Assembly: GCF_014204715.1 (NCBI RefSeq)
Contig: NZ_JACHLY010000001.1
Coordinates: 4,796,501 to 4,860,500 of the forward strand
DNA length: 64,000 nt
Reading direction: 5' to 3'
Source: Streptomonospora salina
GTDB taxonomy: Bacteria; Actinomycetota; Actinomycetes; Streptosporangiales; Streptosporangiaceae
Under the pieces are notes generated by a model. It saw only the letters and a list, made by a program, of their open reading frames with translations. It was not told the origin of the DNA and did no database searches. A program made the translations under genes and the position numbers. Shown here piece after piece: positions 20,897 through 29,720 of this stretch (position 1 is its first letter; every line of letters begins with the position of its first letter).

Positions 20897-22347
20897 GCAC
20901 GGCCGCGCCGGAGGCGTCCGCGGCCGGTACGGCCGGACCCGGACCGGCGCGGCCGCGGACCGCCCGGCGGTACTGGTGCGAATGGGCGCTGCTGGACGCC
21001 GGCGCCGGCCCGGCGGCCGCGCCAGGGGTGCTCGTGGACGTCGACGGCGGCGTCATCACCTCGGTCGCCCGCGACACACGGCCCCCCGACGGCGCCGAGC
21101 GGCTGAGCGGACTGACCGTCGCCGGGTTCGCCGACGCCCACTCCCATGCCTTCCACCGCGCGCTGCGCGGGCGCACCGGCGAGGACGGCGGCAGCTTCTG
21201 GACCTGGCGCGCCCGGATGTACGAGGCGGCCGGGCGGCTGGACCCGGACTCCTACCACCGCCTCGCGCGCGCCGTCTACGCCGAGATGGCGCTGGCCGGC
21301 ATCACCTGCGTCGGGGAGTTCCACTACCTGCACCACGCCCCCGGGGGCGCCCGCTACGGCGACCCCAACGCCATGGGGCGGGCGCTGATCGCCGCCGCGG
21401 CCGACGCCGGTGTGCGCATCACCCTGCTCGACACCTGCTACCTCGCCGGAGGACTGGACGCCCGCAACGGGTACACGCAGCTGGAAGGGATCCAGCTGCG
21501 CTTCGGCGACGCGGGCGCCGACGGCTGGGCCGAACGCGTCGCCGATCTGCGTCCCGCCGGCAGCCACGCCCGCATCGGCGCCGCCGCGCACTCGGTGCGC
21601 GCGGTGCCGCCCGCCGACCTCGCCCGCATCGCCCGTGCGGCACCCGAGGCCGAGTCGGCCGCCGCCCACATCCACGTCTCCGAGCAGCCCGCCGAGAACG
21701 CCGCGTGCGCGGCCGTGCACGGGCGCACTCCCGTCCGCCTCCTGGACGACACGGGATTCCTGGCGGCCCTGCGCCCCACCCTCGTGCACGCCACCCACCT
21801 GACCGGCGCCGACACCGCCCTCGTACGCGGAACCGGAGCCGGGGTGTGCCTGTGCCCTACCACCGAACGCGATCTCGCCGACGGCCTGCCCGACCTGGGT
21901 CGCCTGGCCGCGGCGCCGCTGTCGCTGGGCACCGACGGCCACACCGCCATCGACATGTTCGCCGAAGCGCGCGGCGCCGAGGAGCACGAGCGGCTGCGCA
22001 CCGGGCGCCGCGGCACACGCCCCGCCCACCGGCTGCTGCAGGCCGCCCAGGCCGACGGCCACGCCGCGCTGGGCTGGGCGCCCGACGCCGCAACCGGTGG
22101 CTCCGGCGGTGCGGGGCGCATCGCCGCCGGAGCTCGCGCCGACTTGGCCACGATCGCCCTCGACGGGGTCCGACTGGCCGGATTCGACCCCGGGCGCGCC
22201 GCCGACGCGCTCGTGTGGGGCGCCGGCGCCGCCGACGTCCGCCACGTCATGGCCGACGGGCGCTGGATCGTGCGCGACGGCGTGCACACCGCGATTCCCG
22301 ACGCCCCCGCCCGGCTGCACGCCGCGATCACCGAACTCACCGGATGA
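20893..22347 (+). CDS. hutF: Formimidoylglutamate deiminase
   Basis: HutF converts N-formimino-L-glutamate to N-formyl-L-glutamate and ammonia. It is an amidohydrolase-superfamily TIM barrel of 484 residues, starting at GTG 20893 which overlaps the preceding TGA. Metal ligands are in DAHSHAFHRALRG, and the substrate loop is GEFHYLHHAPGG. Further motifs are AAHIHVSEQPAEN and LVHATHLTGAD, and TDGHTAIDMFAEAR with the last metal Asp. Its presence sets the organism on the five-step histidine pathway. Confidence 0.93.
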   Translation: MSTAAPEASAAGTAGPGPARPRTARRYWCEWALLDAGAGPAAAPGVLVDVDGGVITSVARDTRPPDGAERLSGLTVAGFADAHSHAFHRALRGRTGEDGGSFWTWRARMYEAAGRLDPDSYHRLARAVYAEMALAGITCVGEFHYLHHAPGGARYGDPNAMGRALIAAAADAGVRITLLDTCYLAGGLDARNGYTQLEGIQLRFGDAGADGWAERVADLRPAGSHARIGAAAHSVRAVPPADLARIARAAPEAESAAAHIHVSEQPAENAACAAVHGRTPVRLLDDTGFLAALRPTLVHATHLTGADTALVRGTGAGVCLCPTTERDLADGLPDLGRLAAAPLSLGTDGHTAIDMFAEARGAEEHERLRTGRRGTRPAHRLLQAAQADGHAALGWAPDAATGGSGGAGRIAAGARADLATIALDGVRLAGFDPGRAADALVWGAGAADVRHVMADGRWIVRDGVHTAIPDAPARLHAAITELTG

Positions 22348-22410
22348 GTTCTCCGCGGCGGCGCCCCGCCCCTCGCCCGCCCGCAGGAACCGCACCCGCA
22401 GCCGCACCCG

Positions 22411-22449
22411 AAAGGAGGAACGCGGCGCCGGTGCAGCGCCGCGACGCCG
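22411..22449 (+). promoter_or_regulatory. hutI ribosome-binding site with spacer-shortening hairpin
   Basis: A strong Shine-Dalgarno sequence, AAAGGAGGAA (22411-22420), lies 29 nt before the hutI ATG, too far for normal initiation. The gap is filled by an 8-bp perfect stem (22421-22428 with 22436-22443) and a 7-nt loop. Folding leaves only ACGCCG between stem and ATG, so the effective spacing falls to ~8 nt. A similar bypass is known for T4 gene 38. Confidence 0.5.
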
Positions 22450-23685
22450 ATGAACACGCCCGACCCCACCGCCCCCTCCGTGCCCGCCGTATCGTCGGTG
22501 CTGGTCGACGACATCGGCAGCCTCGCCACCAACGACCCCGCGCTGGGGCCCGGGCAGCTGGGGGACGTCTCCGACGCCGCCCTGGTCGTCGAATCCGGCC
22601 GCGTGGCGTGGTGCGGGCCGCGCAGCCAGGCGCCGGCCGCCGACGTGCGCGTCGACGCCGCCGGGCGCTGCCTCATTCCGGGCTTCGTCGACAGCCACTC
22701 CCACATCGTCTTCGCGGGCGACCGCAGCCGCGAGTTCGGCGACCGGATGAGCGGCCGGCCCTACGAGGCCGGCGGAATCCGCACCACCGTCGCCGCCACC
22801 CGCGCCGCCTCCGACACCGACCTGCTGGGAACCGCCACCCGACTGCTGCGCGAAGCCCGCTCCCAGGGCACCACCACCCTGGAGGCCAAGTCCGGCTACG
22901 GGCTCAGCGTCGCCGACGAAGAGCGCTGCCTGCGCGCGGCGGCGCGGCTGACCGAGGAGACGACCTTCCTGGGCGCCCACGTCGTACCGCCCGAGTACGA
23001 CGGCGACCCCGACGCCTACGTGGACCTGGTCACCGGCCCCATGCTGGACGCCTGCGCGCCGCACGCCCGCTGGATCGACGTGTTCTGCGAGCGCGGCGCC
23101 TTCGGCGAGGACCGGGCCCGCCGCGTCCTGCGCGCGGGGCGCGGCCGCGGTCTGGCGCCGCGCGTGCACGGAAACCAGCTCGGGCCCGGACCGGGGGTGC
23201 GCTTGGCCGTGGAGGAAGGCGCGGCGTCGGTGGACCACTGCACCCACCTGACCGGAGCCGACGTCGCCGCGCTGGCCGACGCCGCCTCCGGCGGCGGGCC
23301 GGGAACGGTGGCCACGCTGCTGCCGGGCGTGGACTTCTCGACCCGCCAGCCTTATCCCGACGCCCGCGCCCTGCTCGACGCCGGCGTCCGCGTCGCCCTC
23401 GCCACCGACTGCAACCCCGGCTCGTCCTTCACCTCCAGCATGGCGCTGTGCATCGCGCTGGCGGTGCGCGAGGCGGGCATGAGCCCGGAGGAGGCGCTGC
23501 GGGCCGCGACCGCGGGCGGTGCGCAGGCGCTGCGCCGCGACGACGTGGGCCACCTGGCCGTGGGCGCCCGCGCCGACATGGTGCTGCTGGAGGCGCCCAA
23601 CCCGGTCTATTTGGCCTACCGTCCCGGTGTGCCGCAGGTGGCGGCGGTGTGGAAGGACGGCGAACTCGTCGCGGGCCGGCCCTGA
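22450..23685 (+). CDS. hutI: Imidazolonepropionase
   Basis: HutI hydrolyses imidazolone-5-propionate to N-formimino-glutamate, step three of histidine degradation. The 411-residue amidohydrolase has metal-binding [16 protein letters not shown] and the substrate loop [20 protein letters not shown]. Later motifs are [37 protein letters not shown] and [16 protein letters not shown]. Genes run hutH-hutU-M20-hutF-hutI, and hutI is 102 nt after hutF. A later GTG (22480) would drop the first ten residues, which are low complexity. Confidence 0.95.
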   Translation: MNTPDPTAPSVPAVSSVLVDDIGSLATNDPALGPGQLGDVSDAALVVESGRVAWCGPRSQAPAADVRVDAAGRCLIPGFVDSHSHIVFAGDRSREFGDRMSGRPYEAGGIRTTVAATRAASDTDLLGTATRLLREARSQGTTTLEAKSGYGLSVADEERCLRAAARLTEETTFLGAHVVPPEYDGDPDAYVDLVTGPMLDACAPHARWIDVFCERGAFGEDRARRVLRAGRGRGLAPRVHGNQLGPGPGVRLAVEEGAASVDHCTHLTGADVAALADAASGGGPGTVATLLPGVDFSTRQPYPDARALLDAGVRVALATDCNPGSSFTSSMALCIALAVREAGMSPEEALRAATAGGAQALRRDDVGHLAVGARADMVLLEAPNPVYLAYRPGVPQVAAVWKDGELVAGRP

Positions 23686-23877
23686 GGGCGCACGCCGTCC
23701 CCGCCCGCGCGCCCCGCGGGACGGCCCCGGGGCCGCCGGCGTCCAGCATGTCGCCGGAACTTACCTGGGCTTAGCCTGCACGAAACGCAGGAGCCCCATC
23801 CTGGGAGGGAGCCGGCGCGCACCGCCGGACGGCGGCGCCGCCCCTTCGGCCGCGTCGGCCCGCGAAGGGAGTTCCGC

Positions 23878-24972
23878 ATGAGCCTGTGGCGCATCCGCAC
23901 CGCCGTGGAGGACCGTCCCGGCCGCCTGGCCGGCGTGGTCGAGGCCATGGCGGCCCGCGGCGGCAACGTCGTCGGACTGTCGATCCACGCCGACCCCGTC
24001 GGTGTGGTGGACGAGTTCGTCGTCGACGTCCCCGGTGACCACCGTGGGCTGCTGCGCGAGGTCGCCCGGCACAGCGTCACCGGCGAGGTCGACGCCGTCC
24101 CCGCCCAGCCCCGGGAGGTCGGCGACGACGTCACCAAGGCGCTGCTGCTCACCGCACGCCTGCGCAGCTCCCCCAACCGGCTGCCCGAGGCGCTGGGCGA
24201 ACTGCTGATGGCCGACGAGGCCCGCTGGACCAACCTCACCCGCCCGGAGCCGGAGTTCCCGGAGGAGCCCGAGACGACCCTGGTGGTATCGGTCGGTCCG
24301 CTGCGCGGCGTCCGGCTGCGGCGCCCGGACCGGCCTTTCACCTGGACCGAGTCCGCCCGCGCCGACGCCCTCGTGCGTTCGGTGCTGCCGCCCGCCGGAC
24401 CGGTGCGCACCGACAGGACGGTCACGACCGGCGGCGGAACCGGGCTTCAGCTGCGTCAGGCCTGCGCGGAGGACGCCGACGCCATCCAGCGCCTGCACGC
24501 CCGCTGCTCGCCCGAGACCACGCGGGGGCGGTACTTCTCCAGTCTGCGGCGGCTGGCCCCGGGCATGCTGGAGGTGTTCTGCGACCCCGAGCGGGGGCTG
24601 ACGCTGCTCGTAGGGCCGAGCGGGGGCGGCGAACCGATCGCGCTGGCGCACCTGATGTACACCCTGGACCCGGGGGTGGGCGAGATCGCGTTCCTGGTCG
24701 AGGACGCGTGGCAGCGGCAGGGGGTGGGAACCGCGCTGGCCCGCACGCTCACCGCCGTCGCCGCCGACTGGGGTCTGGCCGAGGTCCGGGCCGAGACCGT
24801 GACCGGCAACCGCGGGATGCAGCGCATCATGCGGCGCATGGGCGCGGTGATCCGCCCGCCGCGCGACGGCGCGGTCCAGGCCCGGCTTCCGGTGGCCGGA
24901 GCGGGCCCGGCCCGCAGCGGCGGCCGTCTCGCCGATCTGATGACCGAACCGGGCGCTCCCGGGGCGGCCTGA
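23878..24972 (+). CDS. ACT-domain / GNAT acetyltransferase fusion
   Basis: A 364-residue two-domain protein. Residues ~1-75 form an ACT-type ligand-binding domain (WRIRTAVEDRPGRLAGVVEAMAARGGNVVGLSIH), which usually binds amino acids. Residues ~185-345 form a GNAT acetyltransferase (LRQACAEDADAIQRLHARCSP..., with the acetyl-CoA loop EDAWQRQGVGTALARTLTAVA). The middle ~100 residues are a linker unlike any family I know. This suggests acetylation of a protein or small molecule gated by amino-acid level. The gene follows hutI by 192 nt with its own AAGGGAG ribosome site; a link to histidine metabolism is possible but unproven. Confidence 0.8.
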   Translation: MSLWRIRTAVEDRPGRLAGVVEAMAARGGNVVGLSIHADPVGVVDEFVVDVPGDHRGLLREVARHSVTGEVDAVPAQPREVGDDVTKALLLTARLRSSPNRLPEALGELLMADEARWTNLTRPEPEFPEEPETTLVVSVGPLRGVRLRRPDRPFTWTESARADALVRSVLPPAGPVRTDRTVTTGGGTGLQLRQACAEDADAIQRLHARCSPETTRGRYFSSLRRLAPGMLEVFCDPERGLTLLVGPSGGGEPIALAHLMYTLDPGVGEIAFLVEDAWQRQGVGTALARTLTAVAADWGLAEVRAETVTGNRGMQRIMRRMGAVIRPPRDGAVQARLPVAGAGPARSGGRLADLMTEPGAPGAA

Positions 24973-25234
24973 CCGACACGCTTTTCCGGGAAACAGCGGG
25001 GGAGGCCGGCGAAATGGGGCGTCGACCTCCCCCGCACTTATACCCCCCGCCGCGGGCCCCGGGGACGCGGGCGGCGCAGCGCTCTCCTGCGCCGCTCCGT
25101 CCGGGCGGCTCGATCCGCCCGATCTGATGCGTCCCGATCAGCCCGGCGGGCGGGGCGAGACCGGTCGCCGGGGCGTGCGCCACCGCTCCGGCGACCGGCC
25201 GACGCGAGTGCTCCCCTGTGCGGGAGCGGAAGTA

Positions 25235-25531
25235 TCAGGACTCCGAATCGTCGTCGGAGGAGGCGTCGTCCGCGGAGGAATCGGAAGCGGAGTCGCCGTC
25301 GGAGGAGCCGGTCTTGGCCTCGGTCTTCTTGGCGCGGCGCTTCTTCACCGGCCGGGAGTAGTCGGCCAGCGGCTCGTAGCGGGTCTCGTGCTCCTTCTTG
25401 CACTCGTCGCAGGCGTCGACCTCGCGAACGGTCCCCTCCCAGGCGAACTGGATGACGTCGGTCGCTTCGACCTTCTCCTCGCGGAGGGCGTGCGGATCGC
25501 AGTATTTCAACGTGAGGACCTCGGTGACCAC
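25235..25531 (-). CDS. Small putative zinc-site protein with Lys-rich and acidic tail
   Basis: A 98-residue protein starting MVTEVLTLKYCDPHALREEK. It combines a CDPH and a later CDECKKEH motif, which could form one zinc site. They flank a beta-rich segment (VIQFAWEGTVREVDACDEC) faintly like the N-terminal fold of Lsr2. The tail is KKRRAKKTEAK followed by ~25 residues of Ser/Asp/Glu. Such proteins recur in actinomycetes without known function. A role in nucleoid binding is only a guess. Confidence 0.6.
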   Translation of the reverse strand: MVTEVLTLKYCDPHALREEKVEATDVIQFAWEGTVREVDACDECKKEHETRYEPLADYSRPVKKRRAKKTEAKTGSSDGDSASDSSADDASSDDDSES

Positions 25532-25708
25532 GGCGGTGCGTCCCTTCGGTAGCGGGTGCGTGTTCTCGTAGGGGAATCATACACCTGTACGAAAGGAGTG
25601 TCGTTTCTACGTACTCGTGTGCACCGCACCTTCGCCCGAATCTACGCTATCGCGGCCCGTTCGGAGTGGTTCCTGGCGTGTGCGGGAACGGGTGCCGGGG
25701 TTCGAGAC

Positions 25709-25729
25709 TGTACGTACAAGATGTTGTAC
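25709..25729 (+). promoter_or_regulatory. YefM-type operator upstream of yefM-yoeB
   Basis: Overlapping palindromes TGTACGTACA (25709-25718) and GTACAA-GATG-TTGTAC (25714-25729) end 24 nt before the yefM start. The E. coli YefM-YoeB complex binds palindromes with a TGTACA core, so these are good autoregulation sites. Confidence 0.65.
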
Positions 25730-25753
25730 GGCTGGGTGAGAGGGGCGAGGATC

Positions 25754-26005
25754 GTGAAGACGATGAGCTATTCGGAATCCCGTGCCAACTATGCGGCGAC
25801 GCTCGACTCGGTCGTCGACGACCGTGAAGAGGTGGTCGTCACGCGCGCCGGGCACGAGCCGGTCGTGATGGTGGCGTTGTCGGAGTATGAGGCTCTTCGG
25901 GAGACCGCGTACCTGCTCCGAAGCCCGGAGAACGCGCGTCGCCTGGTGAGCGCGATCGAAGAGCTCGAAGCGGGCCGGGGAATCGAGCGAGGGTTGGACG
26001 AGTGA
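25754..26005 (+). CDS. yefM: YefM-family antitoxin
   Basis: An 83-residue Phd/YefM antitoxin. It binds and neutralises the YoeB endoribonuclease and, with it, represses the operon. The GTG start at 25754 gives MKTMSYSESRANYAATLDSV, collinear with the E. coli protein. VVVTRAGHEPVVMVALSEYEAL and the toxin-binding ETAYLLRSPENARRLVSAIEELEAG are strongly conserved. The stop overlaps the toxin start by 4 nt (GTGA). Confidence 0.93.
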   Translation: MKTMSYSESRANYAATLDSVVDDREEVVVTRAGHEPVVMVALSEYEALRETAYLLRSPENARRLVSAIEELEAGRGIERGLDE

Positions 26006-26262
26006 GGCTCGTCTGGGCGGAGAGCGCCTGGGAAGACTACGTATGGTGGCAGGGGCGGGATCGCAAGATCCTGAAGCGGATCAACGTGCTGATTCGCGAC
26101 ATTCAGCGCAACGGGAACGGCGGAATCGGTAAACCGGAGCCCCTGCGTCACGGATTCCACGGCTACTGGTATCGGCGGATCACCGACGAGCACCGGCTGG
26201 TGTACAAGGTGAGCGAAGGCGAGATCCACATCGCGGCCTGCCGTTACCACTACGGCACGTGA
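26002..26262 (+). CDS. yoeB: YoeB-family mRNA interferase toxin
   Basis: An 86-residue RelE-fold toxin that cleaves mRNA at the ribosomal A site. It keeps the family's catalytic elements: the Glu in GKPEPLRH, the Arg in YRRITDEHRLVYKV, and the terminal His-Tyr of AACRYHYGT. It starts with GTG at 26002, coupled to yefM. Nothing suggests inactivation. The pair sits at the edge of the accessory region that also carries the CRISPR effector locus. Confidence 0.94.
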   Translation: MRLVWAESAWEDYVWWQGRDRKILKRINVLIRDIQRNGNGGIGKPEPLRHGFHGYWYRRITDEHRLVYKVSEGEIHIAACRYHYGT

Positions 26263-26424
26263 GGCGAGGACGTCAAGCAGGTGACGTCCTCTCCGAGTTC
26301 CGAGTCCTTGGACGACGGCCGCCTGCGACTCCGCGACGCGGAGAACCGCGCCGACGAGGCAGAGGGCTGAGGAACCGTTCCGGCGCGACCGCCCGCCCCG
26401 TCCCCGGGCGGCCGCGCCGCCGGC

Positions 26425-27630
26425 TCAATCCACCGTCGCCACCAGGTCCACCAGGGTGTCGAGGAGGTCGGCGCGAGTGTCGTCGTCGTGGACCGCCCCG
26501 GCCCAGGCGGCCGGGACCGCGTCGGGGCGGGCGCGCAGGTGGGTGTCGAGGAACCGGTCCAGCGCGGCGACCGGGTCCGTGGCGTAGTGGACCGGGTTGC
26601 GGCGGGCCTGGGTGACCAGCGTCCAGGCGGTGCGGCGCAGCCAGTCCTGCTCGCTTTCGGCGATCTCCCCGCTGTCCGGGCGCTCGGGCGACTGGGGAGC
26701 GGCGGGCGCGGGCGCCGGATCGGCGACCGGGCGGTACGGAGCGCTGCGCGCCCGGCCGCGCGCCCGCTCCAGCAGCTCGAAATGCTCGGGAAGGCGCTCG
26801 GCGAGCCGCCGCAGCACTTCGGTGACCACCCGCGCCAGATCCTCGGGCCCCATGCCGCGCAGCGACTCGCCCAGACCCACCCGGCGCAGCTCGTCGGTGG
26901 TGCGGGCGCGCGCGGGGTCGACGCCGTCGGCCAGCTCCTGCAGCTTGCGCAGCAGGTACTCGGCCGTGGGCACCGACACCAGCGGGCGCTCCCGGCACAC
27001 CGCCACGGATCGGCCCGCGCGGTCGGCCACCGGGACCGCGCCCGACTCCCGAGTGAAGCCGTGGTCGCCGGGCAGCGGGGATTCGGCGGGGTCGTCGGGC
27101 TGCTCGTCGGGCAGGTCCACCGCCGGGTGCCCGAATCCGGCCGCCAGCACCAGAGCCGCGAGAGCCTCCTGCTCGACCACCCCGGGTGCCACCCGGTCGG
27201 CGACGGCGTGCTGGCGCGCCCAGCGCCGCGGCCGCTCGGAGAAAGCGCAGCGCAGGGTGCGGCCCGACCATTGCGGGAACACCAGCCGCAACCGGGAGAA
27301 CGCGCGGTCGGTCTCGGCGTCGCGCAGCGCGAACACCAAGCGGCGCACCTCGGCCGACGCGGTCGCGCCCGCCTCCAGCGCGGCGTGCACCTCGCCCATG
27401 CGCGTGGTGATCTTGGAGCCGCCCCCGCCGTGCCGGTCGCACGGGCAGTTCTCGCTCAGCAGACTCAGCGCCGAGTCGAACTGCGCGGTGTGGCGGTCGC
27501 AGCTCTGCAGCGTCTCGGGCGCGTTCCGCTGCCGTGCGGGCTCGCACCGGCCGCAGCCGAAGGCCCGGGTCACGGCGTACAGGAACGCGGTCGAACCGAA
27601 AAGGTCCGTGAACAGGCAGCGCGTGCTCAA
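26425..27630 (-). CDS. Unrecognised Cys-rich protein near the CRISPR locus
   Basis: A ~401-residue protein that I do not recognise. The TTG at 27630 has GGGGAGAAGAAGG just upstream; an ATG at 27819 in the same frame would add 63 poorly conserved-looking residues. The N-terminal ~70 residues carry Cys/His pairs (FGCGRCEP, SCDRHT, ENCPCDRH), which suggests zinc binding. A charged helical region follows, then an Ala/Pro linker (PVADPAPAPAAPQSPERP). The end is a compact domain with WLRRTAWTLVTQARRNPVHY and AALDRFLDTHLRARPDA. It is oriented away from cas6 and ends 163 nt from yoeB. No catalytic motif was found. Confidence 0.55.
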   Translation of the reverse strand: MSTRCLFTDLFGSTAFLYAVTRAFGCGRCEPARQRNAPETLQSCDRHTAQFDSALSLLSENCPCDRHGGGGSKITTRMGEVHAALEAGATASAEVRRLVFALRDAETDRAFSRLRLVFPQWSGRTLRCAFSERPRRWARQHAVADRVAPGVVEQEALAALVLAAGFGHPAVDLPDEQPDDPAESPLPGDHGFTRESGAVPVADRAGRSVAVCRERPLVSVPTAEYLLRKLQELADGVDPARARTTDELRRVGLGESLRGMGPEDLARVVTEVLRRLAERLPEHFELLERARGRARSAPYRPVADPAPAPAAPQSPERPDSGEIAESEQDWLRRTAWTLVTQARRNPVHYATDPVAALDRFLDTHLRARPDAVPAAWAGAVHDDDTRADLLDTLVDLVATVD

Positions 27631-27852
27631 GATCCTTCTTCTCCCCGTCGGTACGGGGCTGAGGCTCTTCCCCAGCTCCTCCGGGAAAGTGCATAGAAGA
27701 AGGACGGTCGCGTCGGTGACACACCCACGCCGGCTGGCGCTGTCGGCACCGCCCTGGTGACGCGCGTGGTCTGTTCCGAACAGTAGGTTCCGCGCGCGCC
27801 GGGAGTCAAGGAACGGCAAAGTCGCCGGCCGGGCGCGGCCGGCCGGCGCCGG

Positions 27853-28116
27853 TCAGCGCTGCGGGCGGTGCCGGTAGCGCTCGGCCAGAAGCGCCAGGTG
27901 GGCGGCCAGCTCCTCGGCGGTGACGTCGGGCACCGGCGGAGGCCGATCGCGGTGGGGCGGCGCCCCGCCGGCCTCGGGCTCCTCTTCGGGGCCGCCGGCC
28001 TCCTCCAGATCGGGGTCGAGCGCCGCGAGCCGGAAGTGGACGTAGGCGTCCATCCAGCCGCGCGGGTGCGGCACTCCGCGGTGGGGCGGGTCGGTGTGGT
28101 CGTCGTCGGGACTCAT
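27853..28116 (-). CDS. Small hypothetical protein
   Basis: An 87-residue protein starting MSPDDDHTDPPHRGVPHPRG. Its middle is low-complexity Glu/Gly/Pro and its end is a predicted helix (TAEELAAHLALLAERYRHR). It has no recognisable domain. It lies between the Cys-rich gene and cas6 on the opposite strand to cas6. Coding likelihood rests on codon bias and a plausible start. Confidence 0.45.
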   Translation of the reverse strand: MSPDDDHTDPPHRGVPHPRGWMDAYVHFRLAALDPDLEEAGGPEEEPEAGGAPPHRDRPPPVPDVTAEELAAHLALLAERYRHRPQR

Positions 28117-28330
28117 GCGCGGGCGGCTCCGTCCTGATCACTCGAGCGCGTTGTGCCGGGGCCCGGCGGTGCAGGTGTGCCGACACCTCTCGGACGGCCG
28201 CGCCCGCCGCACCCGGCCAGGACAGCGCCCCTCCGCCCGCCGGTGCTGTCCGAGAGCCATGGGTGCTCGGGCCTGATGAGGAAGGTGCCCACGACGGCCG
28301 AGGCAGCTCGGCGACGAAGGGGGAGTGACG

Positions 28331-29254
28331 ATGCCGCGACGCTGGACGCTGGTGCTGCGCGATCACGCCGACGCGGCCCGACCCGTGCGCGCCGTCGACT
28401 GCCACGGGCTGCTGAACAGCTGGTGGCCCCAGTCCGACGCCGAGCACGGCGCGGCCAAGAAGTGGGCGATGAACGGCTGGCCCCAGCCTTTGGCCGACCG
28501 GCTGTGGGTGTGGTCGCTGACCTGGATGGACGACACCCCGCCCGAGACCGATCCCGCCGGACTCGTCGGCCGCGTGCAGCGGGTGGGCGACCACCTCCTG
28601 GAGCCGTTGTCGGTGACCGAGGTGCACACGCGCGACTACACGGCCGTGCTCACCGAGCCCCGCCGGGCCGCCCACGCGGCGTCGCTGCACACCCTCAGCC
28701 CGGTCGTGTCGCTGGCCCGCAACTACGACGGCGAGGACAGCTTCCAGGCCTGGCCGGGTCCCCGGCTGCTGTTCGGCGCGGTCCACCGCGCCGCGGACGG
28801 TCGGCTCGGCGGCAGCGGGGCCGTGGGCGCGGTGGCGCGCTTCGCCCCCCGCGAGCTCGCCGAGCCCTGGCTGCGCCGCATCGACGAGGTCACCGCGCGG
28901 CTGCGGCGGCTGCCCGACGACTCCGCGCCCGTCCGGGCCGCCGAACATCCCGGACCGGCCGGCCGGACCGTGCTCGGCTGGGAGGGCGGGCTGCGGCTGA
29001 CGCTGCCCCGCGGCAGCGACGGCCGCATCGTCGCCGACTTCGGCGCCCTGCTGGAGCTGGTGGAGCTGACCGGCGTGGGCAAGTACACGGCCCAGGGCTT
29101 CGGGGCGCTGCGCGTGGATACGCTCACCGCCGGCGACGACGCGGCGGTCGGCCGGCGGCGGCCCTCCTCCCGCGACCGCCGGCGTCCGCGGTCTCCGCGC
29201 CCGGTGCACGCCGAACATCAGGAACAGGGGTTTGACGGGTTGCTGTTCGACTGA
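28331..29254 (+). CDS. cas6: Cas6-type CRISPR pre-crRNA endoribonuclease
   Basis: A 307-residue RAMP-fold protein matching Cas6, which cuts precursor CRISPR RNA inside the repeat hairpin. The mid-section LSPVVSLARNYDG...WPGPRLLFGAVHRAAD has the Cas6 pattern of a strand, then P-x-P, then the second-domain helix. The C-terminal glycine loop GVGKYTAQGFG (248-258) is diagnostic. A His candidate for catalysis sits at VDCHGLLNSWW near residue 25. The last ~40 residues are Arg/Pro-rich. ATG 28331 follows GGGGGAG. It precedes a degenerate hairpin array by 0.6 kb. Confidence 0.82.
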   Translation: MPRRWTLVLRDHADAARPVRAVDCHGLLNSWWPQSDAEHGAAKKWAMNGWPQPLADRLWVWSLTWMDDTPPETDPAGLVGRVQRVGDHLLEPLSVTEVHTRDYTAVLTEPRRAAHAASLHTLSPVVSLARNYDGEDSFQAWPGPRLLFGAVHRAADGRLGGSGAVGAVARFAPRELAEPWLRRIDEVTARLRRLPDDSAPVRAAEHPGPAGRTVLGWEGGLRLTLPRGSDGRIVADFGALLELVELTGVGKYTAQGFGALRVDTLTAGDDAAVGRRRPSSRDRRRPRSPRPVHAEHQEQGFDGLLFD

Positions 29255-29332
29255 CCCGGCGCCGCCTCCGGCGATCGCGCAGCGTCCCGGGTCTGCTCGG
29301 TGCGCTCGGCCGGCTGGGTGTGAGAGGGAAGT

Positions 29333-29665
29333 ATGCGTGTTCCGCTGGTCAATCTGACACCGCACGAGGTGACGATCTTCGATTCCGACGACCGCGTCGT
29401 CGTCCGCTGCCCAGCGGCGGACAAGCCGGTGCGCGTGGCCGTCGACCGCTGCGAGATCGGCCGGATCGGAGGGATCCCGGTGTTCTCCGAGGACTACGGC
29501 CGCGCCATGCTGCCCGCCCCGACGCTGGGCGTGTGGTACATCGTCTCCTCCGCCGTCGCGCTCGCCCACCCCGAACGCACCGACCTGCTGGTGCCGACCG
29601 ACCTGGTGCGCTCCTCCGACGGCACGATCGTCGGATGCAAGGCGCTGGGGCGCAGGAACGGCTGA
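29333..29665 (+). CDS. Small NLTPH-type protein of unknown function
   Basis: A 110-residue protein beginning MRVPLVNLTPHEVTIFDSDD, with YIVSSAVALAHPERTDLLVP in the middle and GTIVGCKALGRR at the end. Short proteins opening with NLTPH are common in phages and actinobacteria and have no established function. It has a good ribosome site (GAGAGGGAAG) and follows cas6 by 78 nt, probably in the same transcript. A strong hairpin follows. A role in the CRISPR response is possible from position only. Confidence 0.6.
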   Translation: MRVPLVNLTPHEVTIFDSDDRVVVRCPAADKPVRVAVDRCEIGRIGGIPVFSEDYGRAMLPAPTLGVWYIVSSAVALAHPERTDLLVPTDLVRSSDGTIVGCKALGRRNG

Positions 29666-29720
29666 GCGGGCCCAGGGACGGGGATCCGGTAGCGCCGGCC
29701 GCCGGCGGCGGTGTCGAAGC

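Noticed and set aside
19915-23553. A 1212-codon minus-strand frame opposite the hut operon
   Set aside because: Antisense to well-supported hutF, hutI and the M20 gene; composition is non-protein-like.
26273-27724. Alternative 483-codon minus-strand frame over the Cys-rich gene
   Set aside because: Its translation is Arg/Pro/Gly-rich without domain character. The neighbouring frame has ordered Cys pairs and a compact C-terminus.
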